A stretch of 7,414 nt of DNA from an uncultured Elusimicrobia bacterium (GTDB lineage Bacteria > Elusimicrobiota > Elusimicrobia > Elusimicrobiales > Elusimicrobiaceae): the NCBI GenBank assembly GCA_947164805.1, contig CAMUXX010000038.1, forward strand, positions 1-7,414, written 5' to 3'. The notes under the pieces were generated by a model. That model saw only the letters and a program-made list of their open reading frames with translations, ran no database searches and had not been told where the DNA came from. The stretch's first letter is position 1, and every line of letters starts with the position of its first letter. The position numbers were made by a program, and so were the translations under genes. Of the stretch, positions 1 through 4,869 are shown piece by piece.

Positions 1-360
1 TTGTATGAGGAACAAAAGAAGAAAAAAGAAGAAGCAAGCAAAGATATTCAAACAGCCATGACTTTAGCTGGTACAATTTGCTTAGCTCAGCAACAATATT
101 TTTTAATACATAATGTGTACACAAATAATTTTGAAGATTTGAATATCGCTTTAACTGATGATTCCGGCAATTCTGCTCAAGGATCTTCTTTTGTAGGTGA
201 AGGTATTACCTACTCAATTAATGATGAAGGTGAAGTTACTATTGAAGGTATAAAGCCGCAAAAATATACTATTAAAAAAGAATGTTTCAGTAGTATGATG
301 ATGTGCCAAGATGAAGATGAAACTGTATGTGATACAGCAATGCTTTTTGCGGATATTTAA
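1..360 (+). CDS. Type IV pilin-like protein, C-terminal part (5' end outside window)
   Basis: The reading frame is open from base 1 to a TAA at 358-360, giving 119 codons. The first codon is TTG, probably an internal Leu and not a start, because no ribosome site can be seen and the protein lacks the N-terminal pilin helix. The opening residues (YEEQKKKKEEASKDIQ) would follow directly after the usual pilin segment ending in ALP. The next stretch, TLAGTICLAQQQYFLIHNVYT, resembles the region after the helix in Elusimicrobium-type pilins, where an alpha helix leads to a Y/F-rich 'YYL.NG.YT' motif and a 'DL..L.I' turn. The remainder is acidic with several Cys residues (about 27, 95, 102 and 110) that could form a disulfide-bonded C-terminal loop. 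Family assignment is from pattern recognition. Whether it is a major pilin, a minor pilin or a pseudopilin of a secretion system cannot be decided here. Confidence 0.6.
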   Translation: MYEEQKKKKEEASKDIQTAMTLAGTICLAQQQYFLIHNVYTNNFEDLNIALTDDSGNSAQGSSFVGEGITYSINDEGEVTIEGIKPQKYTIKKECFSSMMMCQDEDETVCDTAMLFADI

Positions 361-376
361 TCTTTTTTAAAAATTT

Positions 377-414
377 TCCCCCGGTGTGTAAATTTTGCGC
401 CGGGGGATTTTTTT
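377..414. terminator. Rho-independent terminator, probably bidirectional
   Basis: TCCCCCGG (377-384) pairs perfectly with CCGGGGGA (400-407), extended by weaker GU/GC pairs around the loop. It is followed by seven T (408-414). It sits 16 bases after the pilin stop and overlaps the stop codon of the convergent prohead protease gene (413-415). On the minus strand the same stem is followed by AAAATTTTT-type sequence down to 363, so it may also stop transcription arriving from the phage genes. Confidence 0.85.
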
Positions 415-1018
415 ATTTACGCAATTCTTTTAACCAGGCATTTATTTCTTTTTCAAGTTTTTGTCGGTTTGATTTTTCTTGCTTCTTGCGTTGTTCTTCA
501 TCGTCTTCATTATCTTTGATCGGTGCAGCCAAACTGCGCGGATCGGCGGGGATGGCAACTAAACTAATCTCATAAATTTCCGCTAAAGTAAGCAAGTTCG
601 GATCGCTCGGCACTTCATAATGAAAGCGACCTGCAATGCTGATACCTTTTGCATGTCCCTCTTTATATAATTGGCGCGCATGGGCAATAGTCGGGTGATT
701 TGAGGCGGAAAATAAAGCCTTAAAATATAAGCCCTTTTCATCCTCAAAAATTTCGGTTACCGAGCCTGCCAAATGATCAAGTTGGTTTACATGGTCAATT
801 AGCAAAACCGGGTTCTTTTTAAATTCCGTAAGTTCATAAACAAAATTGCGTTTTGATTTTAAGACGGTGGGAATATCGCCGTAGCGGTCCGCTAAATTTT
901 TGGTATTGGCATAGCCCTCAATATAAACAAGGCCGTTTTCCTGTTTAACAGTTGCGTCTTGCAAAGGCAAGATTTTTAGGGCCGGTGTTTTTAATGTGCC
1001 GCAAATTTTATGTTTCAT
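413..1018 (-). CDS. HK97-family phage prohead protease
   Basis: This 201-residue protein matches the caudovirus prohead maturation protease family (peptidase S78). In a phage it cleaves scaffold or delta domains and itself inside the prohead before DNA packaging. Visible motifs are a GYAN...RYGD segment near residues 35-48, PVLLIDH with the likely catalytic His76, an ED.KGLYF block at 92-99, GHAKGISIAG with the likely nucleophile Ser127, and EIYEISLVAIPADP (147-160) with the likely third catalytic residue Glu150. The tail (168-201) is highly charged and predicted helical or coiled, and may be the self-cleaved or scaffold-like part. The start is firm: AAGGAG lies six bases upstream (1025-1030), and the ATG overlaps the portal TGA in an ATGA (1015-1018), which suggests coupled translation. 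All key residues are present, so the enzyme may still be active. No major capsid gene, its usual next neighbour and substrate, follows. Confidence 0.9.
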   Translation of the reverse strand: MKHKICGTLKTPALKILPLQDATVKQENGLVYIEGYANTKNLADRYGDIPTVLKSKRNFVYELTEFKKNPVLLIDHVNQLDHLAGSVTEIFEDEKGLYFKALFSASNHPTIAHARQLYKEGHAKGISIAGRFHYEVPSDPNLLTLAEIYEISLVAIPADPRSLAAPIKDNEDDEEQRKKQEKSNRQKLEKEINAWLKELRK

Positions 1019-2199
1019 TTTTTGCTCCTTTGATTCTTTTTTGTGCTAAATGGCAAACCGAGCGCTTGTGCAATTTCAGAGAGTGAATAACCCATTTCAT
1101 GGTAAATTTTTGCCGTTTGTGCGCGTTCTAATTCTTCTTCTTTTAAGCATGCAACTTGGGAAATATCTTTATCAAAATACATTGTTTGTGTTTTATCAAA
1201 ATGCGGAAGTAAAAACTCGGTTAATGTTTCAAGCATCAAACTTTGTTTCGGCAAAATGCAAAGCTGCCAGAAAATGCGCTGCTGCTCTTTAGTGTTAAAC
1301 TGTTGCGCTTGTTCAAAAAGACCGACTAAAGCCGGCGGAACATGAAAGATGGAAAGTATAGTTTCGCGGCTCATTTTCATCGCTTCAATAAAGTCCATAT
1401 CCTTTTGGCTTAAGGTGATGTTTTGCCATTTTAGACCGCCCTCAAGCAAAGCAACTTTATGCGCTTTTTTGGCACCTTGATATTTTTCGTTCCAGCTGTT
1501 AATTATGCGCGAACGTGTTGCCGGGTCAAGTTTACCGTCGGTATATAACAAACCGGATAAGGCGCCTGCATGCTCAAAAAATGCGCGGTTATAAGTTTCT
1601 GCTTTTTCAAGTGTATCTAAACTTGCACGCGCCGCAGCTATCGGGGAAAGGCCGTAAAAAAAGTCAAACGGATTAAAATATTTAAAGTGAATAACATCAC
1701 TTGCCTTATAATATGCGGTTTGTGAGCCTGCGCGGTATTTGTAGCCTTCAATAGGCTCCGAAGATTTTTTGCCCGGTATAATTTCCACAAGTTGTGAAAG
1801 GAGGGGGAACATTTCCGTTGGTGTACCGTCGGGTAGTTGCGAATCTTTTAAAATATAAGCATTCCCGGTCAGTTCCAAACTTGCAATAATCCATTGGCGT
1901 AAAGTGCGGCCGCTCATAAATTTATTTGGGCGGTACATAAGGTCAAGGGCAGGGTGACTTTGAATAATTTCGCCTTGCTTGTTTTTAAGCACAAAATCCG
2001 CCGCGGAAGTTGTTTCCGCTATTGCGTTTACGCAGGCATAAACCCATGCTTTTGAGCCGTAACTATCAACGTACGGGCTGTAATTATGGCTTGAGGGGTT
2101 TGGCAAATTCTGCCCTTGCAAGAGGCTTGGTGTAAATTGCATTATGGCAGGTGGAGTTTTGGTTTTGATATTTTTTAGTATTTTTTGAAGTATATTCAT
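1015..2199 (-). CDS. HK97-family phage portal protein
   Basis: This 394-residue protein has the length and motif order of HK97-type portals, which form the dodecameric DNA entry ring at one capsid vertex and bind the terminase and head-tail connectors. Recognisable blocks are AWVYACVNAIAE (51-62), HPALDLMYRPN (82-92), ELTGNAYILKD (109-119), ASDVIHFKYFNPFDFFYGLSPI (166-187), WNEKYQGAKKAHKVALLEGGLKWQNI (236-261), the FHVPPALVG clip/stem segment (285-293), and a C-terminal MGYSLSEIAQALGLP motif (369-383). There is no frameshift or internal stop. The ATG at 2197-2199 is preceded directly by an in-frame TAA, so no longer start is possible in this frame. No convincing Shine-Dalgarno sequence lies upstream, which suggests weak or atypical initiation. 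A large terminase gene would normally lie upstream (above 2199 on this strand), but that space holds only regulatory sequence. The ATGA overlap with the protease gene shows a two-gene unit. Confidence 0.92.
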   Translation of the reverse strand: MNILQKILKNIKTKTPPAIMQFTPSLLQGQNLPNPSSHNYSPYVDSYGSKAWVYACVNAIAETTSAADFVLKNKQGEIIQSHPALDLMYRPNKFMSGRTLRQWIIASLELTGNAYILKDSQLPDGTPTEMFPLLSQLVEIIPGKKSSEPIEGYKYRAGSQTAYYKASDVIHFKYFNPFDFFYGLSPIAAARASLDTLEKAETYNRAFFEHAGALSGLLYTDGKLDPATRSRIINSWNEKYQGAKKAHKVALLEGGLKWQNITLSQKDMDFIEAMKMSRETILSIFHVPPALVGLFEQAQQFNTKEQQRIFWQLCILPKQSLMLETLTEFLLPHFDKTQTMYFDKDISQVACLKEEELERAQTAKIYHEMGYSLSEIAQALGLPFSTKKNQRSKK

Positions 2200-2244
2200 T
2201 TATTTTTGGCTTTTTACGGCGGGCAACTTTGCAGAGTGTTGTAG

Positions 2245-2279
2245 AAAAAAGAGTGCCAACCTAATTTTAGGCGGCACTC
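2245..2279 (-). terminator. Promoter-proximal hairpin with U-tract upstream of portal gene
   Basis: Read on the minus strand, GAGTGCC (2279-2273) pairs with GGCACTC (2257-2251). Inside that stem, CCTA pairs with TAGG (2271-2268 with 2263-2260). Six U follow directly (2250-2245). This is a textbook intrinsic terminator shape, about 45 bases ahead of the portal start codon and only a few bases after the predicted start of the minus-strand transcript. It could terminate transcripts early (attenuation), insulate the head genes, or act as a 5' stabilising stem. On the plus strand there is no T-tract after it. Confidence 0.6.
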
Positions 2280-2287
2280 CCGCTATT

Positions 2288-2316
2288 ACATTAGCAAATT
2301 TTTTTTGTATTTGCAA
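2288..2316 (-). promoter_or_regulatory. Sigma70-type promoter toward the portal gene
   Basis: On the minus strand, a -35 TTGCAA (2316-2311) is separated by 17 bases from a -10 TAATGT (2293-2288). The -10 is preceded by TGC, giving an extended -10 (TGnTAATGT). The predicted start is near 2281, directly before the hairpin at 2245-2279. The spacer includes an inverted repeat, GCAAAT (2294-2299), nine bases, ATTTGC (2309-2314), which is a possible operator. The call rests on consensus matching alone. Confidence 0.5.
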
Positions 2317-2339
2317 CGGTAAATAAAATTTGTTAGTAT
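2311..2339 (+). promoter_or_regulatory. Sigma70-type promoter toward the structured leader and TPR gene
   Basis: A -35 TTGCAA (2311-2316) is separated by 17 bases from a -10 TAGTAT (2334-2339), with TG at 2331-2332 giving an extended -10. The predicted start is near 2346. TTGCAA is its own reverse complement, so the same hexamer can serve as the -35 of the divergent minus-strand promoter. Polymerase could then occupy only one direction at a time. Confidence 0.5.
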
Positions 2340-2345
2340 TTATTT

Positions 2346-2570
2346 GTAGTATTTAAGGAAAAGTTATTTTAATAAGGGGTTAAAAACCCTAAAACAATTT
2401 ACCTGTTTTTTGGTGCCACTTATGCGGCAGCCACATGGCTACAAACAACCAAAAACGGTCGGTTAAGGCATAAAACATCACGCGTTTGTTTTATGCCGAG
2501 TGTTTATCTTAATTGATAAACCACGGCTGTTATATGGGTTGTGTTTGTGGCTCTTATAAGAGCCGTTTTT
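2346..2570 (+). ncRNA. Candidate structured leader or small RNA with alternative folds; class not recognised
   Basis: These roughly 225 nt lie between a predicted promoter and a terminator hairpin and contain no credible ORF. Local hairpins are GGGTT/AACCC (2377-2389), AGCC/GGCT (2429-2440), an 11-bp perfect stem GGCATAAAACA/TGTTTTATGCC (2467-2497), and GTTTATC/GATAAAC (2502-2521). Two larger helices exclude each other. Helix A pairs 2401-2414 with 2448-2459 (about 12 bp, with GTTTTT against AAAAAC). Helix B pairs GGCTACAAACAACC (2437-2450) with GGTTGTGTTTGTGGCT (2537-2552), 14 bp with one 2-nt bulge and two GU pairs. Helix B consumes the 5' arm of the terminator stem, so A with terminator and B without it would be two states, as in a riboswitch or attenuator. 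ACGGCT (2523-2528) can also pair with AGCCGT (2561-2566). No hallmark of tmRNA, RNase P, SRP RNA, T-box, TPP, SAM, cobalamin or c-di-GMP-I elements was seen. A free-standing sRNA is equally possible. Confidence 0.45.
2549..2570 (+). terminator. Intrinsic terminator or attenuator before the TPR gene
   Basis: GGCTCT (2549-2554) and AGAGCC (2559-2564) form a perfect 6-bp stem with a TATA loop. G and five T (2566-2570) follow. The TPR start codon lies 28 bases further on, so the hairpin either ends a separate small RNA or regulates read-through into the gene. The 5' arm can be captured by the competing helix 2437-2450/2537-2552. Confidence 0.55.
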
Positions 2571-2587
2571 AATGGCTGAATTTTAAT

Positions 2588-2592
2588 GAGGA
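2588..2592 (+). promoter_or_regulatory. Ribosome binding site deciding the TPR gene start
   Basis: GAGGA lies five bases before the ATG at 2598. The in-frame ATGs at 2586 and 2592 have no such site, which supports translation from 2598. Confidence 0.6.
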
Positions 2593-2597
2593 TGAGT

Positions 2598-3035
2598 ATG
2601 AATATTAAAGAAAGAATAAAAGAGTTCAGCGAACTTATAAAGAAATACCCTGATCTAAAAGAACTTTATATGGAAAGAGCTAAGTTGTATGATGAAATCA
2701 AAGATTATAAAAATGCTGTTGAAGATTTTAAAAAAGCATACTTTGGCTACTATGCTTGTGAAGATATAATGACCGTATGTGAAAAAGCAGGATTAATCAA
2801 AGAAGCAGAAAGGCTTTATAGTAAAGCAATAAATATAGATAAGAACAATGTTTATAATTATATCAAAAGAATTCATTTTTACATACGTATAGGTGAAATA
2901 GCAAAAGCGGTTTTAGATTGTAAAACAGTATTAAAACTTTCCCCAAAAGATGAAACCCTTTTAATACTTCACCGAATATTAACTAAAAAACAAATAAAGC
3001 CAAATCGTGTGCGAAAACCTGGTAAGTATTTTTGA
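2598..3035 (+). CDS. Small TPR-repeat protein of unknown function
   Basis: This 145-residue protein is built from about three tetratricopeptide repeats, at roughly 21-54 (ELYMERAKLYDEIKDYKNAVEDFKKA), 55-86 (VCEKAGLIKEAERLYSKAINIDKNN) and 87-118 (YNYIKRIHFYIRIGEIAKAVLDCKTVLKLSPKD). The A/G/Y spacing and the closing P or N-rich turns are typical of such repeats. A basic tail (129-145) follows. There is no signal peptide or membrane segment, so it is probably cytoplasmic. TPR domains form helical scaffolds that bind other proteins, and the sequence gives no hint of the partner. The start at 2598 is chosen over in-frame ATGs at 2586 and 2592 because GAGGA is correctly spaced only for 2598. It stands alone, with a structured, terminator-bearing leader upstream and a palindromic repeat region downstream. 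Its AT-rich codon use (many AAA, GAA, ATA) is more extreme than in the phage genes. TPR identity is good; function is unknown. Confidence 0.8.
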   Translation: MNIKERIKEFSELIKKYPDLKELYMERAKLYDEIKDYKNAVEDFKKAYFGYYACEDIMTVCEKAGLIKEAERLYSKAINIDKNNVYNYIKRIHFYIRIGEIAKAVLDCKTVLKLSPKDETLLILHRILTKKQIKPNRVRKPGKYF

Positions 3036-3053
3036 GGAAATTTTAGTTTTCTC
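3034..3053 (+). terminator. Weak hairpin at the TPR gene stop
   Basis: GAGGAAA (3034-3040) can pair with TTTTCTC (3047-3053), including one GU pair, around a TTTTAG loop. It overlaps the TGA stop. No proper U-tract follows, so termination here is doubtful; the larger palindrome downstream may do that job. Confidence 0.2.
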
Positions 3054-3108
3054 TGCAAATAACAAGAGCGCAAAACCGTAGCGGGCGGGCGTGTTCACGC
3101 GCTGCGCA

Positions 3109-3222
3109 GCAAATTTAAGATGATTTTTTATTTTCTAATAGACGACGAATACCCAGAAGTATAGGAGCGAAGCGATTTTCGGTATTCTAGGAAAGGAAAA
3201 ATCAAAAAGCGCTTAAATTTGC
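3109..3222. repeat. Long imperfect palindrome (about 114 bp), REP- or MITE-like
   Basis: Nested arms pair in order: GCAAATTTAAG (3109-3119) with CTTAAATTTGC (3212-3222), TGATTTTT (3121-3128) with AAAAATCA (3197-3204), TTTTCTA (3131-3137) with TAGGAAA (3188-3194, one GU), and GAATACC (3147-3153) with GGTATTC (3181-3187). That makes 33 pairs around a loop containing AGGAGCGAAGCGA (3163-3175). The left flank (3081-3110) is GC-rich and self-complementary, including the palindrome GCTGCGCAGC (3101-3110). No ORF is visible. It could be a dispersed palindromic repeat, a miniature mobile element, or a transcribed structured RNA between the TPR gene and hpf. Together with the next repeat and the hpf promoter it fills the gene-free stretch 3036-3339. 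Confidence 0.7.
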
Positions 3223-3226
3223 AAGC

Positions 3227-3261
3227 ACGTTCCGCGCGTACAAGCGCATCATGCGGAACGT
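3227..3261. repeat. Perfect 9-bp inverted repeat upstream of hpf
   Basis: ACGTTCCGC (3227-3235) is the exact reverse complement of GCGGAACGT (3253-3261), with 17 bases between them that include GCGC...GCGC (3234-3247). It begins five bases after the long palindrome and ends about 20 bases before the predicted -35 of hpf. It may be part of the same repeat element or a regulator binding site. There is no T-tract that would make it a terminator. Confidence 0.5.
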
Positions 3262-3281
3262 TAACACGTAAAACATACTAC

Positions 3282-3310
3282 TTGACGGAACACATATAAA
3301 ATGATTAAAT
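3282..3310 (+). promoter_or_regulatory. Likely promoter of the hpf-hprK-rapZ-PTS operon
   Basis: TTGACG (3282-3287) is separated by 17 bases from TTAAAT (3305-3310). The predicted start is near 3317, just upstream of the hpf ribosome site. The -35 is close to consensus and the -10 is weaker. It is the only reasonable promoter seen ahead of hpf. Confidence 0.4.
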
Positions 3311-3326
3311 TAAATATATATGTTAC

Positions 3327-3334
3327 AGGAGGAG
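3327..3334 (+). promoter_or_regulatory. Strong ribosome binding site for hpf
   Basis: AGGAGGAG ends five bases before the ATG at 3340. It fixes that start and excludes the upstream in-frame ATG at 3301, which has no such site and lies within the predicted promoter. Confidence 0.85.
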
Positions 3335-3339
3335 TAACT

Positions 3340-3885
3340 ATGAAACTCAAAATCACAGCAAAAAACATTAAATTAACTGAAGCAATCAAAACTTACAGCC
3401 AAACAAAAATCAATAAATTTGAAAAATTTTTTGACGACGGTGCTTGGGTAGAACTTGTTATCAGCGTAGACAAAAAAATCAATCAAAAAGCAGAAATGAC
3501 TTTGCACGCTGCTAAAAAGAAATTTACCGCCAAAGCCATTGAAGAAAATCTTTATAAAGCCATCGACGGTGCAATTTTGAAAATTGAAGCACAAATCAGA
3601 AAAGCAAAAGGCAAAATTCAATCAAAACGCACTTCAAATGCAGCACCTAAAGAAGATTTATCTGCCTATTACAGTGCAATGATTAACCCACAAAATGAAG
3701 TTAGGTTCTCAGTCATAAAACAAGTGGAAGTCAGCCCCATGAGTGCGGAAGAAGCCGCCCTTGAAATGGAAAAACTCGGCTACACCTTTTGGATGTTTTT
3801 AGACGAAGATACCAAACAAATTAACTTAATCTTTAAACGCTTAGACGGCTCTTACGGTTTAATACAACCCATCAAAGCAAAATAA
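3340..3885 (+). CDS. hpf: Ribosome hibernation promoting factor, long form
   Basis: This 181-residue protein is of the long HPF (RaiA/YfiA) class. Long HPF binds the 30S decoding region and joins 70S ribosomes into inactive 100S dimers when growth slows. The N-terminal domain (about 1-95) shows MKLKITAKNIKLTEAIKTY, the KFEKFF segment and the AEMTLHAAKKKFTAKAIEENLYKAID strand-helix block with the expected basic face. A linker (about 96-120) leads to the C-terminal dimerisation domain (about 121-177), seen as VIKQVEVSPMSAEEAALEME, LGYTFWMFLDEDT and INLIFKRLDGSYGLIQP. Both domains are complete and the length is normal for the class. The start at 3340 is set by a strong ribosome site; an in-frame ATG at 3301 would add 13 non-homologous residues. 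HprK starts 24 bases after the stop, so hpf is probably the first gene of the operon, an arrangement known from deltaproteobacteria. Confidence 0.93.
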   Translation: MKLKITAKNIKLTEAIKTYSQTKINKFEKFFDDGAWVELVISVDKKINQKAEMTLHAAKKKFTAKAIEENLYKAIDGAILKIEAQIRKAKGKIQSKRTSNAAPKEDLSAYYSAMINPQNEVRFSVIKQVEVSPMSAEEAALEMEKLGYTFWMFLDEDTKQINLIFKRLDGSYGLIQPIKAK

Positions 3886-3909
3886 GTTAAGTAAATTGAA
3901 GGAGTTTTT

Positions 3910-4869
3910 ATGGCCGAGTTTGAACGCACTATCACAGTAGCACAATTACTTGAGGACCAGAGTAAGGAACTTAACCTTGAGATCTTACTCGGCCAAAAAT
4001 ATACCAAGCGCGAAATTTCAAAAGCAAGTGTTAATCGCCCAGGCCTTGCTATGGACGGTCATCTTGAAAATTTCCGTGGCGAGCTTATCCAAATAATCGG
4101 GCGTGGGGAATATGCTTTCTGCGCAAAACTTCCGCATGCTAAATTAAAAGCAAATTTCAAAAAAATGCTTCGGGCGGACAAAGTACCATGCGTAATTGTA
4201 ACGTCCGGTATGAAAGTTCTGCCTGCTATTCAACAGGCTTGTTTGGAAGAAAAAGTCCCGCTTTTAACTACGAGCATGGATACGGCAGTTTTCATTTCCG
4301 AACTTATTGCTTATTTGGATGATATGACTTCGCCCCGCACCCATGTGCATGGTGTACTTGTAAGGGTTTCCGGCCTTGGGGTTTTAATTCGCGGGGATGC
4401 CGGTATCGGTAAAAGCGAATGTGCCCTTGAACTTATAAAACGCGGACATATTTTGGTTGCAGATGACGTTGTTGAAGTCCAAAAAATGCGTGGTGGCCAT
4501 TTGGTAGGTTCATGCCCTCCGATGCTTCAGCATTATATGGAAGTGCGTGGCCTAGGTATTATTGACGTGGAACTTTTATTCGGTGTTGCTTCAACTACGG
4601 AATCTGCAAGAATAGAGATGGAAGTAAATTTAATTGCACCTACTGGGGAAATTGACCGCCTAGGTATAGAACAACAAAAGACGACAGTTTTGGGCGTTGA
4701 AATAAATTCCCTTACCATCCCAGTTACACCGGGCAGGAATTTAGCAGTTTTAATTGAAGTCGCGGCTTTAAACCAACGGTTAAAATCACAAGGCGTAAGT
4801 TCTGCAAAAGAATTTAGCAAAAAACTTTTAAAGCAAATGAAGGGTAAAGGTGTAAAAAATGGAAAGTAA
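3910..4869 (+). CDS. hprK: HPr kinase/phosphorylase
   Basis: This 319-residue protein has the full length of the family. HprK uses ATP or pyrophosphate to phosphorylate the regulatory serine of the PTS carrier HPr and also removes that phosphate, so it reports carbon and energy status. The N-terminal domain (about 1-135) is the less conserved part. The kinase domain follows with HGVLV (His147), the P-loop GDAGIGKSE (162-170), LVADD with the catalytic Asp pair (183-186), the family signature MEVRGLGIIDVELLFG (210-225), and the late R.LAVLIEVAALNQRLK block (276-292). The P-loop has Ala where many members have Ser (GDSG); otherwise the key residues are intact. AAGGAG lies five bases before the ATG. 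Its 3' end overlaps rapZ by 11 bases, so the two are probably translationally coupled. HPr itself is not in the window. Confidence 0.95.
   Translation: MAEFERTITVAQLLEDQSKELNLEILLGQKYTKREISKASVNRPGLAMDGHLENFRGELIQIIGRGEYAFCAKLPHAKLKANFKKMLRADKVPCVIVTSGMKVLPAIQQACLEEKVPLLTTSMDTAVFISELIAYLDDMTSPRTHVHGVLVRVSGLGVLIRGDAGIGKSECALELIKRGHILVADDVVEVQKMRGGHLVGSCPPMLQHYMEVRGLGIIDVELLFGVASTTESARIEMEVNLIAPTGEIDRLGIEQQKTTVLGVEINSLTIPVTPGRNLAVLIEVAALNQRLKSQGVSSAKEFSKKLLKQMKGKGVKNGK

Noticed and set aside
384..575. Short plus-strand ORF opposite the protease gene
   Set aside because: It lies in the terminator and antisense to a clear protease gene, has low-complexity Ser/Phe content and no ribosome site.
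1050..1292. Plus-strand ORF antisense to the portal gene
   Set aside because: It is a shadow of a strongly conserved coding frame, with no ribosome site or recognisable domain.
2251..2279. CIRCE-like heat-shock operator (GAGTGCC...GGCACTC)
   Set aside because: CIRCE has GCACTC first and GAGTGC second. Here the halves are in the opposite order, and the hairpin with its U-tract on the minus strand fits a terminator better.
2346..2570. 6S RNA, tmRNA, RNase P or SRP RNA
   Set aside because: The 5' and 3' ends do not form the long closing stem expected of 6S RNA, and no signature segments of the other RNAs are present.
2586..2597. TPR gene start at ATG 2586 or 2592
   Set aside because: Only ATG 2598 has a well-spaced GAGGA. 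The upstream codons overlap that site.
3301..3339. Upstream hpf start at ATG 3301
   Set aside because: It has no ribosome site, lies within the predicted promoter and adds residues not found in the family. The strong AGGAGGAG favours 3340.
3036..3339. CRISPR array or tRNA in the palindromic region
   Set aside because: There are no regularly spaced direct repeats and no cloverleaf or TTCGA-type T-arm; the structure is inverted, not direct.
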